A stretch of DNA of 13,010 nucleotides from Anaerolineae bacterium (GTDB lineage Bacteria; Chloroflexota; Anaerolineae; UBA1429), in assembly GCA_016928125.1 (NCBI GenBank), contig JAFGLK010000547.1:1-13010 (forward strand), in the 5' to 3' direction. The position numbers were made by a program, and so were the translations under genes. The notes under the pieces are model-generated. The model was not told the origin of the DNA, made no database searches, and worked only from the letters and a program-made list of their open reading frames with translations. Position 1 is the stretch's first letter; every line of letters starts with the position of its first letter. Below, piece by piece: positions 1 through 6,245 of the stretch.

Positions 1-56
1 CTTCGGTTGGATTATCATCTGACGGAACCGTCTTGCTTCGGTCGGATTATCATTTG
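1..56. repeat. Imperfect 21-bp direct repeat, 35-bp period
   Basis: Positions 1-21 and 36-56 carry the same sequence with two differences, around the core CGGTYGGATTATCAT. The intervening 14 bases do not recur after the second copy, so only two copies are visible and the array may continue to the left of the window. The stretch lies downstream of recR and has no convincing gene. It could be the edge of a tandem repeat or a paired regulator site; the sequence does not decide. Confidence 0.55.
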
Positions 57-64
57 GGTTGACA

Positions 65-89
65 CGCGACCACGATATCGTGGCTCGCG
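65..89 (-). terminator. Palindrome/hairpin just downstream of recR
   Basis: A perfect 14-bp palindrome, CCACGATATCGTGG (70-83), is flanked by CGCGA and TCGCG with one bulged C at 84, giving arms of about 12 bp. It begins 12 nt after the recR stop codon, where a transcript end is expected. No T-run follows on the minus strand, so it is not a classical intrinsic terminator. It may mark a Rho-dependent end or be a dyad operator for a gene further left. Confidence 0.4.
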
Positions 90-101
90 CTTCCTCCGAT
101 C

Positions 102-701
102 TCAGATCCTGCGCCTGCCTGCCAGGGCCTCGGCCAGGGTCACACGATCGGCGTATTCCAGATCGCCGCCGCGCGGCAGGCCCAGCGCCAGGCGCGTCAC
201 CGTCACGCCCAGAGGGGACACGATCTGCGCCAGGTACATGGCCGTGGCATCGCCCTCCAGTGTGGGATTGGTGGCCACGATGACCTCGCGCACAGAAGCG
301 CCCTCAAGGCGCCTCACGAGCTCTCGCGTGCGCAACTCATCAGGGCCGATGCGTTCCATCGGCGAGATGTGCCCATGCAGCACGTGATAGAGCCCCTTGT
401 AGCGCCCCGTGTTCTCCACGGCCAGCACATCGAGGGGCTCCTCGACCACACAGATCGTTTCGCGATCGCGATGCGCGTCGCCGCAGATGGCACATGGGTC
501 CTCTTCGCTGATATTGCAGCAAACTGAGCACAGCACCGTCTGTTGGTGCAGGTCTAGCAGAGCGTTGCCCAGGGCCAGGGCGTCCTCTTGGCCCGAACGC
601 AACAGATAGTAGGCTAGACGGGACGCGGTCTTTGGTCCGATGCCCGGAAGCCGACTGAACGCGTCAACCAGGCGGCTGACCGCCTTGGGGGTGGCGGCCA
701 T
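102..701 (-). CDS. recR: Recombination mediator protein RecR
   Basis: RecR acts with RecO, and with RecF where present, to load RecA onto SSB-coated single-stranded DNA during gap repair in the cytoplasm. The 199-residue product has the usual family length. It shows the N-terminal helix-hairpin-helix (LPGIGPKTASRLAYYLL, about residues 18-34), a four-cysteine zinc motif (C58, C61, C70, C73), and a Toprim domain starting near ICVVEEP (83-89) with the C-terminal segment LALGLPRGGDLEYAD. The ATG at 701 overlaps the ebfC stop codon by one base (TGATG), so translation is probably coupled. It is the last gene of the dnaX-ebfC-recR operon, a very common bacterial arrangement. Identification is secure. 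Confidence 0.97.
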   Translation of the reverse strand: MAATPKAVSRLVDAFSRLPGIGPKTASRLAYYLLRSGQEDALALGNALLDLHQQTVLCSVCCNISEEDPCAICGDAHRDRETICVVEEPLDVLAVENTGRYKGLYHVLHGHISPMERIGPDELRTRELVRRLEGASVREVIVATNPTLEGDATAMYLAQIVSPLGVTVTRLALGLPRGGDLEYADRVTLAEALAGRRRI

Positions 702-1045
702 CAGAACAGGCCCGGGATATCGAGGCCACCGGCCAGCGGGCCCATCTTGTCGGCCGCCAACTGCTGTGCCTTTTGCATGGCCTCCTTGAAGGCCGCCATC
801 AAGAGATCCTCAAGGATCTCGACATCATCAGGATCGAGCACCTCGGGCTTGATCTTGATGGAACGCAGCTCCTGCGCGCCGGTCATCTCGATGGTGACCA
901 CCCCACCGCCCACTGAGGCCGTGATCACTTGCTCCTCCAGCGAGGCCTGGGCCTGCTCCATCTGCGACTGCAACTGCTCTATCTGCTTCATCATGGACGA
1001 TGGACCCGGCGGCCCCCTGAAGCGTCCCTTGCCCTTTCGCGCCAC
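701..1045 (-). CDS. ebfC: Nucleoid-associated protein, YbaB/EbfC family
   Basis: A small DNA-binding protein of the YbaB/EbfC family, whose members form homodimers and associate with the nucleoid; its exact physiological role is not settled. The 114-residue product has the family layout. A basic, glycine/proline-rich N-terminus (MARKGKGRFRGPPGPSS) precedes a long amphipathic helix (MMKQIEQLQSQMEQAQASLEE), a small beta sheet with the hallmark GGGVVTIEMTG, and a C-terminal helix rich in Ala, Lys and Gln. The N-terminal extension of about 17 residues is longer than in E. coli YbaB and may add DNA contacts. It lies between dnaX (2-nt gap) and recR (1-nt overlap), the conserved context for this family. 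Confidence 0.95.
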   Translation of the reverse strand: MARKGKGRFRGPPGPSSMMKQIEQLQSQMEQAQASLEEQVITASVGGGVVTIEMTGAQELRSIKIKPEVLDPDDVEILEDLLMAAFKEAMQKAQQLAADKMGPLAGGLDIPGLF

Positions 1046-1047
1046 AG

Positions 1048-2877
1048 CTATCCTCCCGTCTCGTCTTCGTCATATAGATCGATCTTCGAAATGCGTCCGC
1101 CTCGCTCCTGAAGCGCCTTCACCGTCGGGTGATTGAGCAGCTTGGCGCGCAACTCCTCGCTCGATGGCTTGGCGTCAAAGATGTCAGCGGACGTCTGCGG
1201 AGTCTCATCTACACGCATCATGTCGCGCACGTCGCTCTGCAGGCGGCATTCGATGCGCACAGGCATACCCAACACCTCGGAGCAGATCCCCTCCAACAGG
1301 CCTCTTCGCTTCTCCTCGTCGAGCTTTTCGCGGTGAAAGCTGGCCTCACAGCCCAAGGTGATGGTGCTACCCTTGACAGCGACCGGATAGGCGGAGTTGA
1401 GCAGAGCGCGCACCTGATGACTGCGCGGCCTGGTCTTCATGAGGATCAACGACCAGTTGCCGCGCACCCAGTCGAGGGTCAACTCCGTGGGGACCGGCGC
1501 CGCCTCGGGCTCGTCGGCGGGCGGAAGGGGCGCTGTCTGGGGCTCGTCGCCGCGAGCGAGCGGCTCTGGCAGCGCCTCGTGTTCAGCCTGAGGCGCGCTG
1601 ACCGTCGCGGGTGCCGCCATCTGGGGGGCTGTTTGGGCTGGCACCTCTCGCAGTTCGCGCGCCGCAGCCACTGCCGAAGCCGCCTCGCGATCGCTCGTCT
1701 TCAGCGCCCGATCGGGCGCGCCACCAACACGCGCCGCCATCTCTTCGCCGGCCCCGCGCGACGAGGGCTCATCCTGCTCCTGAGCCTCCCCGCCTATGGT
1801 CGCCTCGACGAGGGCCAGCTCGAGCGGGAGTTGCGGGCGCGCGGCATGTCGCAGTCCCTGCCCCGCATCCTCGAAAAGTCGGATGGCCTTGAGCAGGCGC
1901 GCCAGAGAGAACCGTCGTCGCTCGACCAACTCGTGCATAGCCTCCACCGCTTCGCGACTGAGGTTCTGGAGCTGATCCTCGCCCCCAGCCCGAATCAGCA
2001 GCACCGCGCGCAGATGCTCCAGGATCTCATCCAGGAACTGACCTGGTTCCGCCCCCGAGTCGAGCGCCGAGTTGATCAGACGCAGCCCGGTGGGCACGTC
2101 CCGCGTGACGAGGCTCTCGACCAACTGCGCCACAACCTCCCACTCGACGGAGCCCAGCACATCGCGCACCAGGCCCGTGGTGATCTCCTGTCCGCCATAG
2201 GCAGCGAGCTGATCGAGCAGGCTTTCGGCATCGCGAAAGCTGCCCGACGCACGCCGCGCCACCATCTCGAGCGCCTCGGGAGAGATGGCGATTCCCTCTT
2301 GCTCACAGATGCGCGTCAACTTGGCCATCACCACCGCCACCGAGCCACGACGAAAGTCAAAGCGCTGGCAGCGCGACAGGATCGTGTCTGGCAGGCGATG
2401 AGGCTCGGTGGTGCACAGGATAAAGATCACATGGGCTGGCGGCTCTTCCAGCGTCTTGAGCAGCGCGTTAAAGGCCTCGTTGGTCAGCATGTGCACTTCG
2501 TCGATGACGTACACCTTGTAGCGGCTCTCGTGCGGCGAAAAGTTGACGCGATCGCGCAGGTCTCGAATCTCGTCGATGCCACGGTTCGAGGCCGCATCGA
2601 TCTCGATCAGATCGAGCAAGGTGCCCTGCGTAACGCTCCGGCAGATATGGCACCGATTGCAGGGCGGATCGTCGGTGTCGCCGACGCAGTTGACCGCCTT
2701 GGCCATCACGCGGGCTGTGGAGGTCTTGCCCGTGCCACGCAACCCGGTAAAGAGGTAGGCGTGCCCGATCCGGCCCGCCTTGATCTGGTTGCGCAGGGTG
2801 CGGGTGATGTGCTCTTGCCCAAGTATGTCATCGAAGGACTGGCTGCGCCACTTGTTGTAGAGCGCTTGAGTGGTCAT
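1048..2877 (-). CDS. dnaX: DNA polymerase III subunit gamma/tau
   Basis: The clamp-loader ATPase subunit that loads the beta clamp and ties the replisome together. From the ATG at 2877 the product has 609 residues. Visible features are Walker A GLRGTGKTS (45-53), the zinc-binding cysteines C64, C73, C76 and C79, Walker B VIDEVH (124-129), and the SRC motif (168-170). A helical clamp-loader domain follows, then a Pro/Ala/Glu-rich linker (about 380-470) and a C-terminal module of about 130 residues starting near LTLDWVRGNW that corresponds to the tau extension. A TTG 27 nt upstream would also keep frame but has no ribosome site; the ATG has AAGGA 11 nt upstream and gives the normal MTTQALYNKWR start. 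I see no A-rich slippery heptamer, so separate gamma production by frameshifting is not evident. Confidence 0.97.
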   Translation of the reverse strand: MTTQALYNKWRSQSFDDILGQEHITRTLRNQIKAGRIGHAYLFTGLRGTGKTSTARVMAKAVNCVGDTDDPPCNRCHICRSVTQGTLLDLIEIDAASNRGIDEIRDLRDRVNFSPHESRYKVYVIDEVHMLTNEAFNALLKTLEEPPAHVIFILCTTEPHRLPDTILSRCQRFDFRRGSVAVVMAKLTRICEQEGIAISPEALEMVARRASGSFRDAESLLDQLAAYGGQEITTGLVRDVLGSVEWEVVAQLVESLVTRDVPTGLRLINSALDSGAEPGQFLDEILEHLRAVLLIRAGGEDQLQNLSREAVEAMHELVERRRFSLARLLKAIRLFEDAGQGLRHAARPQLPLELALVEATIGGEAQEQDEPSSRGAGEEMAARVGGAPDRALKTSDREAASAVAAARELREVPAQTAPQMAAPATVSAPQAEHEALPEPLARGDEPQTAPLPPADEPEAAPVPTELTLDWVRGNWSLILMKTRPRSHQVRALLNSAYPVAVKGSTITLGCEASFHREKLDEEKRRGLLEGICSEVLGMPVRIECRLQSDVRDMMRVDETPQTSADIFDAKPSSEELRAKLLNHPTVKALQERGGRISKIDLYDEDETGG

Positions 2878-2937
2878 GCCGCACGCATTCCTTGCAGGGG
2901 ACAACGGGAACCGTGGAGTGCCAAGTCAACCAGAGCT

Positions 2938-2966
2938 AGTGTAGCACCGACCTCACCTGTTGGCAA
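2938..2966 (-). promoter_or_regulatory. Sigma-70-type promoter for dnaX-ebfC-recR
   Basis: On the minus strand, TTGCCA (2966-2961) is separated by 17 bp from TACACT (2943-2938). The hexamers match the consensus at 5/6 and 4/6 positions. Transcription would start near 2931, giving a leader of about 54 nt before the dnaX ATG at 2877. It is the only good candidate I see between the transketolase genes and dnaX. Confidence 0.6.
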
Positions 2967-3034
2967 GGCGAGGATTCAGCGACCTGCTGCGGGATGGAGA
3001 AGAGCCATGGAGAGGACGCGCGGTGGTAGAGTCC

Positions 3035-3069
3035 GCAGCGGCCCTGAGCGTTCCGCTCGGAGCCGCTGC
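3035..3069 (-). terminator. Strong hairpin downstream of the transketolase genes
   Basis: GCAGCGGC (3035-3042) pairs with GCCGCTGC (3062-3069). The inner GAGCG/CGCTC pair closes a TTC loop, giving about 16 paired positions with one mismatch and one wobble. It starts about 32 nt past the stop codon of the C-terminal transketolase gene and lies before the dnaX promoter. No T-run follows, so it may act as an mRNA 3' end or Rho-assisted terminator rather than a textbook intrinsic one. Confidence 0.5.
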
Positions 3070-3100
3070 CCAAAGCCACGATAGCCGCGCGCAGGGCGAT

Positions 3101-4042
3101 TCAGCGCCCGAACTCGTGGCTGAGTGTGTCCGCCATGGCCTGCGCCGTCAGGCCGTGTTTCGCCAGCAGCTCGTCGGCCAGGGCCGACTCGCCAAAGACA
3201 TCGCGGGTGCCCATGCGCATGAGACGCGCGCCGGCGCCATCCTCGGCCATCACCTCGGCCACGGCGCTGCCCAGCCCACCGATGATGCTATGCTCCTCCA
3301 CCGTCACCACCAGCGGGGTGTTCGCCATGGCCCGGTAGACCGCCTCTACGTCGAGTGGCTTGATGGTAGACATGTTCAGCACAGTGGCTTGCACCTGGCG
3401 ATGGCTCAGCAGCTCGGCCGCCTGCAGGGCCACGTTCACCATGTGCCCGCAAGCAATGAGCGTCACGTCCGGTCCTTCGCGCAGCAGCTTGGCCTTGCCC
3501 AGCTCGAAACGGTAGCTGGAGTCAAAGAGGTCGGGCACGGGATAACGCCCCAGACGCAGATACACGGGGCCATCCACCTCCGTGGCAACCGCCTGGGTCA
3601 TGGCCCGCGTCTCAACGGCATCGGCCGGCACCAGCACCTGCATATTGGGCAGGATGCGCATCAAGGCGATATCCTCCAGCGACTGGTGGCTGGCGCCATC
3701 CGGCCCCTGGGTGAGCCCCGCGCTCGAGCCTGCCAGGATCACATGCAAGTTGGGATAGCAGATCTGAATGCGAATCTGGTCGTAGCAGTGGGCGGTGATG
3801 AACATGGCGAAAGAGTTGGCATAGGGCACCAAGCCCTGAGAGGCCATGCCAGCCGCGGTGCTCACCAGGTCCATCTCGGCGATGCCCATATCCACAAAGC
3901 GCTCGGGAAAGCGATCGCGAAAGAGCACGGTGCGCGTGGATTTGTAGAGATCGGCATCAAGCACGACCACCTCAGGATGGGCCTCCCCCACCGCCACCAG
4001 AGCCTCTCCGTAAGCGTAGCGCGTCTGCGTCAACTCGGTCAT
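3101..4042 (-). CDS. Transketolase, C-terminal subunit
   Basis: This is the pyrimidine-binding and C-terminal part of a transketolase encoded as a separate gene. With the N-terminal subunit it would transfer two-carbon ketol units between pentose phosphate pathway sugars, using thiamine diphosphate. The product has 313 residues. It shows the pyrimidine-domain start (RYAYGEALVAVGEAHPEVVV), the conserved GIAE with the likely catalytic Glu56 that activates the cofactor, the GPDGASHQSLED loop, and a C-terminal transketolase fold with VTVEEHSIIGGLGSAVAEV. The start is fixed by the excellent GGAGGAGGAG site just before the ATG at 4042. Its ATG overlaps the stop of the upstream subunit gene by 4 nt (ATGA), so equal synthesis of the two subunits is expected. 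A 1-deoxyxylulose-phosphate synthase or another split ketolase is less likely from length and motifs. Confidence 0.93.
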   Translation of the reverse strand: MTELTQTRYAYGEALVAVGEAHPEVVVLDADLYKSTRTVLFRDRFPERFVDMGIAEMDLVSTAAGMASQGLVPYANSFAMFITAHCYDQIRIQICYPNLHVILAGSSAGLTQGPDGASHQSLEDIALMRILPNMQVLVPADAVETRAMTQAVATEVDGPVYLRLGRYPVPDLFDSSYRFELGKAKLLREGPDVTLIACGHMVNVALQAAELLSHRQVQATVLNMSTIKPLDVEAVYRAMANTPLVVTVEEHSIIGGLGSAVAEVMAEDGAGARLMRMGTRDVFGESALADELLAKHGLTAQAMADTLSHEFGR

Positions 4043-4890
4043 TTCTCCTCCTCCCGAAGTGCGTTGAGGTGCGCCGTGAGCTCTTGGATCGCCTGCGCGA
4101 ACTGCGCATCGGTCATGGTGCCATTGTGAAAGTCGGCATTGCCCTCGACAAAGGAGACGCCCTTGCCTTTGACGGTATTGGCGATGATCACCGAGGGCGT
4201 GCTGGGATCCCCGTCGGCCCAATCGAGCGCCTCTACGACCTGGGCCATATCATGGCCGTCGATCTCGCGCACCCGCCAACCGAAGCCGCGCCAGCGGTCG
4301 GCGTAGGGCTCCATCATCTTGCCGCAGGCGGTTTCATCCATAGCTTTGAGTCGATTGCGATCCACGATGGCCGTCACATTGTTGAGGCAGTGCAACGAGG
4401 AGGTCATAGCGGCTTCCCAGATCTGCCCCTCCTGGCTCTCGCCGTCGCCAATCAGGCAGTACACATTCGGGTCGAGGCCCTGGATGCGGCACGCCAGCGC
4501 CATGCCGTTGGCAAACGACAGCCCCTGCCCCAGAGATCCCGTGCAACCCTCCAGGCCGGGGAGATAGTGAGCCGCGGGGTGGCCTTGCAGACGCGTTCCG
4601 AGCTGCTTGAGCGTCTTGAGCTCCTCCATGGGAAAGACGCCCAGCATCGCCAGGGCCACGTACTGGGCCGGGACGCAGTGGCCTTTGCTCATGATGAAGC
4701 GGTCTCGCTCGGGCCAGCGGGGGTTTTGGGGATCATAGCGCATCTTGGAGAAATAGAGCGCCGTCACGACATCGGTCGCGGAGAGCGAACCGCCGAAATG
4801 ATGCGCCTTGTTGGGGCCCATCATGCGTACGATGTGTAGGCGCATCTCTGCCGCCAACACGCGTAGCTTGTGCACATCCTGCACCGTCAT
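4039..4890 (-). CDS. Transketolase, N-terminal (thiamine diphosphate-binding) subunit
   Basis: The diphosphate-binding half of a two-gene transketolase. The 283-residue product contains HHFGGSLSATDV (30-41), SKGHCVPAQY (68-77) with His71, GSLGQGLSFANGMALA (118-133), and the thiamine diphosphate/metal motif beginning GDGESQEG (148-155) and ending at VDRN with Asn179. The sequence PSVIIANTVKGKGV is also typical of this half. Its length matches stand-alone N-terminal subunits known in archaea, Thermotogae, Firmicutes and Chloroflexota. The ATG at 4890 has GAGGAGG about 10 nt upstream. It is the first gene of a two-gene operon with the C-terminal subunit and is divergent from the cytochrome-like gene at 5077, with which it shares a control region. 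Confidence 0.94.
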   Translation of the reverse strand: MTVQDVHKLRVLAAEMRLHIVRMMGPNKAHHFGGSLSATDVVTALYFSKMRYDPQNPRWPERDRFIMSKGHCVPAQYVALAMLGVFPMEELKTLKQLGTRLQGHPAAHYLPGLEGCTGSLGQGLSFANGMALACRIQGLDPNVYCLIGDGESQEGQIWEAAMTSSLHCLNNVTAIVDRNRLKAMDETACGKMMEPYADRWRGFGWRVREIDGHDMAQVVEALDWADGDPSTPSVIIANTVKGKGVSFVEGNADFHNGTMTDAQFAQAIQELTAHLNALREEEK

Positions 4891-4918
4891 CGATCACACA
4901 CCTCCTCGTTCATGCTGG

Positions 4919-4946
4919 ATCATGGGAGGAATGAGCATCTCGACAA
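4919..4946 (-). promoter_or_regulatory. Candidate promoter for the transketolase genes
   Basis: On the minus strand, TTGTCG (4946-4941) and CATGAT (4924-4919) are separated by 16 bp. Each matches the sigma-70 consensus at 4/6 positions. The start site would fall near 4911, about 20 nt before the ATG. The 11-bp TATGGA/TCCATA repeats lie directly upstream of this -35 box, so the same repeats could also act on this promoter. The match is weak. Confidence 0.35.
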
Positions 4947-4950
4947 TCCG

Positions 4951-4978
4951 TCCATACGAGCTCCATAATTCCTCCATA
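4951..4978 (+). promoter_or_regulatory. Three TCCATA direct repeats at exact 11-bp spacing (operator array)
   Basis: TCCATA occurs at 4951-4956, 4962-4967 and 4973-4978, so each copy is one 11-bp step from the next and all lie on about the same face of the helix. The last copy ends 9 nt before a perfect TATAAT (4988-4993), and the array covers the place where a -35 box would be. OmpR/PhoB-family regulators bind 11-bp direct repeats, and in Pho promoters the box replaces the -35. A regulator of that family is encoded at 5558. That it binds here is inference. Confidence 0.6.
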
Positions 4979-4987
4979 CGCAGTGGG

Positions 4988-4993
4988 TATAAT
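4988..4993 (+). promoter_or_regulatory. Perfect -10 box for the cytochrome-like gene
   Basis: TATAAT sits 84 nt before the ATG at 5077. At 16-18 bp spacing there is no recognisable -35 (the hexamer 17 bp upstream is ATAATT), which suggests dependence on an activator bound to the adjacent 11-bp repeats. The start site would be near 5000, with a leader of about 77 nt. Confidence 0.55.
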
Positions 4994-5003
4994 CTAGAGT
5001 GAA

Positions 5004-5045
5004 ACGCGGCGCACGTCAAGATGAACAGACCTTCTGACGCGGCGC
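5004..5045 (+). repeat. 9-bp direct repeat in the leader, 33 bp apart
   Basis: ACGCGGCGC occurs at 5004-5012 and again at 5037-5045. The offset is 33 bp, three times the 11-bp step of the upstream TCCATA array. Both copies would lie in the 5' leader of the cytochrome-like gene. It may be a protein-binding pair or a chance repeat in GC-rich sequence. Confidence 0.35.
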
Positions 5046-5080
5046 CAGCCAAATTGCACAATATGGAGGTTATCTCATGA
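5021..5080 (+). CDS. Possible 19-codon leader ORF
   Basis: ATG at 5021 opens a 19-codon frame (MNRPSDAAPAKLHNMEVIS) whose TGA stop overlaps the start codon of the next gene (ATGA at 5077-5080). It contains the ribosome site GGAGG used by that gene. It has no good Shine-Dalgarno sequence of its own and no recognised motif. If translated it would couple to the downstream gene; chance is a fair alternative. Confidence 0.2.
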   Translation: MNRPSDAAPAKLHNMEVIS

Positions 5081-5409
5081 AACTCTCAAAAGCGCGCGTG
5101 AATCTGCTCCTCGATGTGGCCATCGGCATTGGGTTCCTGGCGGTCGCCGTCTCGGGGCTCGTGCTCATGTTCGCCCTCCCCAATGGCGGCTATCAGGGCG
5201 GGCGCAACGCCCTCTACGGGCAGAGCTTTGTCTTTGATCGACACACCTGGATCGCGGTGCACGATTGGTTCGGCCTCGTCATCACGGCGGGGGTTCTCGG
5301 GCACGTGGCGCTGCACTGGCGCTGGATCGTGTGCATGGTGCGCAAGCTCTGGCAGGATGCCTTCCAAAGCCCACCGGAGGCGGCGCCGGCCCAGGAGTGC
5401 CCGGCCTAG
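5077..5409 (+). CDS. Small two-helix cytochrome-like membrane protein (DUF4405/flavinylation-associated cytochrome type)
   Basis: A 110-residue inner-membrane protein. One hydrophobic helix spans about residues 9-34. A soluble loop of about 20 residues follows, then a second helix at about 56-84 containing H56, H62, H76 and H80 in the pattern HDW...GHVALHWRW. This histidine arrangement around the second helix is characteristic of the DUF4405 domain (flavinylation-associated cytochrome), thought to bind haem and pass electrons across the membrane. The C-terminus is short, Pro/Ala-rich and ends ECPA. The start is supported by GGAGG seven bases before the ATG. I see no FMN-binding partner in the window, so its electron donor and acceptor are unknown. 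The adjacent two-component genes suggest that a redox signal may be involved. Confidence 0.7.
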   Translation: MKLSKARVNLLLDVAIGIGFLAVAVSGLVLMFALPNGGYQGGRNALYGQSFVFDRHTWIAVHDWFGLVITAGVLGHVALHWRWIVCMVRKLWQDAFQSPPEAAPAQECPA

Positions 5410-5446
5410 AGTAGAGGACCCGGTGGGGCATCTACCCTCGACCGCA

Positions 5447-5510
5447 GCTGTGGGCGCCTGGCGTGGCAGAGACGGTGTGGCGCGATGGCCCGTTGACAGG
5501 CGCCCACAGC
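5447..5510 (+). promoter_or_regulatory. 14-bp inverted repeat spanning the regulator promoter
   Basis: GCTGTGGGCGCCTG (5447-5460) is perfectly repeated in inverse orientation as CAGGCGCCCACAGC (5497-5510). The arms are 36 nt apart, with centres exactly 50 bp apart. The right arm fills the spacer between the proposed -35 (5493-5498) and -10 (5516-5521) of the response regulator gene. It could be a two-site operator acting by looping, or a long RNA hairpin ending transcription from the upstream gene. Confidence 0.5.
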
Positions 5511-5521
5511 AGCGCTAAGCT
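5493..5521 (+). promoter_or_regulatory. Candidate promoter for the two-component genes
   Basis: A perfect TTGACA (5493-5498) is followed after 17 bp by TAAGCT (5516-5521), which keeps the three most conserved -10 positions (T1, A2, T6). Transcription would begin near 5528, about 30 nt before the regulator ATG. One arm of the inverted repeat lies inside its spacer, so binding there would be expected to affect initiation. Confidence 0.45.
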
Positions 5522-5557
5522 GGGGGCAGAGACAGGCCAGAGCAAGGAAAGGGAAGC

Positions 5558-6244
5558 ATGCCGACAAGGATCCTGGTGGTTGACGATGAAGCGCAGATCG
5601 TCCACGTCTTGCGGGGCTATCTCGAACGGGCCGGCTTTGAGATACTCACGGCCTATGACGGCCGCGAGGCGCTGCGCGTGGCCCGCCAAGAGAAACCGGA
5701 CTTGATCATCCTCGATCTGATGCTGCCAGAGCTCGACGGCGTGGACGTGTGCCGCGCGCTGCGCAAGGAATCGGATGTGCCCATCATCATGTTGACCGCG
5801 CGGGTGGAAGAGACCGATCGGATCATCGGCCTGGAGTTGGGCGCCGACGACTATGTGACCAAGCCGTTCAGCCCACGCGAGGTTGTGGCCCGGGTGCGCG
5901 CCATCCTGCGGCGGGTGCAGGCCGAGACCCAGCCGGCCGATGAGCCTCTGTCGGTGGGTGCTCTATCGCTGGACGTCGCCCGCCATGCGGTGTCTCTGGG
6001 CGAGGACGAGATCAGCGTGACGCCGTCGGAGTTTGAGATCCTGCGCGCTCTCATGTCGGCCCCAGGGCGGGTTTTCTCGCGCGAGCAGCTGCTAGAGGCC
6101 GCCCAGGGAATGGCCTACGAGGGATACGAGCGCACCGTGGACACGCATATCAAGAACCTGCGGCGCAAGATCGAGGCGAACCCCCGCCGGCCCGAGTATA
6201 TCCTCACAGTGCATGGCGTCGGCTACAAACTGCGGGAGGCCTAG
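5558..6244 (+). CDS. OmpR/PhoB-family response regulator
   Basis: A DNA-binding response regulator of 228 residues. The receiver domain (about 3-118) has the acidic pair D9/D10, phospho-acceptor D53 (LIILDLMLPELDG), T80, Y99 and K102 (GADDYVTKPF), all intact. The C-terminal winged-helix effector domain (about 130-226) shows VTPSEFEILRALMSAPGRVF, the recognition region VDTHIKNLRRKI, and the closing YILTVHGVGYKL, which define the OmpR/PhoB subfamily. AAGGAAAGGGAAG precedes the ATG. The gene is followed by its kinase with one base between, so they are co-transcribed and probably a cognate pair. Members of this subfamily bind 11-bp direct repeats; the TCCATA array at 4951-4978 is the obvious candidate target nearby. 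The signal is unknown. Confidence 0.95.
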   Translation: MPTRILVVDDEAQIVHVLRGYLERAGFEILTAYDGREALRVARQEKPDLIILDLMLPELDGVDVCRALRKESDVPIIMLTARVEETDRIIGLELGADDYVTKPFSPREVVARVRAILRRVQAETQPADEPLSVGALSLDVARHAVSLGEDEISVTPSEFEILRALMSAPGRVFSREQLLEAAQGMAYEGYERTVDTHIKNLRRKIEANPRRPEYILTVHGVGYKLREA

Positions 6245-6245
6245 C

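Noticed and set aside
1..56. CRISPR array
   Set aside because: Only two imperfect copies are present, and the 14-nt interval is far too short for a spacer.
59..64. TTGACA as a plus-strand -35 box
   Set aside because: No acceptable -10 occurs at 16-18 bp and no plus-strand gene follows; it runs into recR on the opposite strand.
1048..2877. Programmed frameshift making a gamma form of DnaX
   Set aside because: I found no A-rich slippery heptamer or following hairpin in the expected region.
1129..3084. 651-codon open frame on the plus strand opposite dnaX
   Set aside because: It is antisense to a clear dnaX gene. Its translation is rich in Arg, His, Gln and Leu with no motif, as expected of a mirror frame in GC-rich coding DNA.
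4043..4222. 60-codon N-terminal extension of the C-terminal transketolase subunit
   Set aside because: It lies within the N-terminal subunit gene in another frame and looks random; the ATG at 4042 has GGAGGAGGAG immediately upstream.
6213..6245. Kinase start inside the response regulator gene (ATG at 6213)
   Set aside because: The GTG at 6246 has GGGAGG six bases upstream and sits one base after the regulator stop, while 6213 has no ribosome site.
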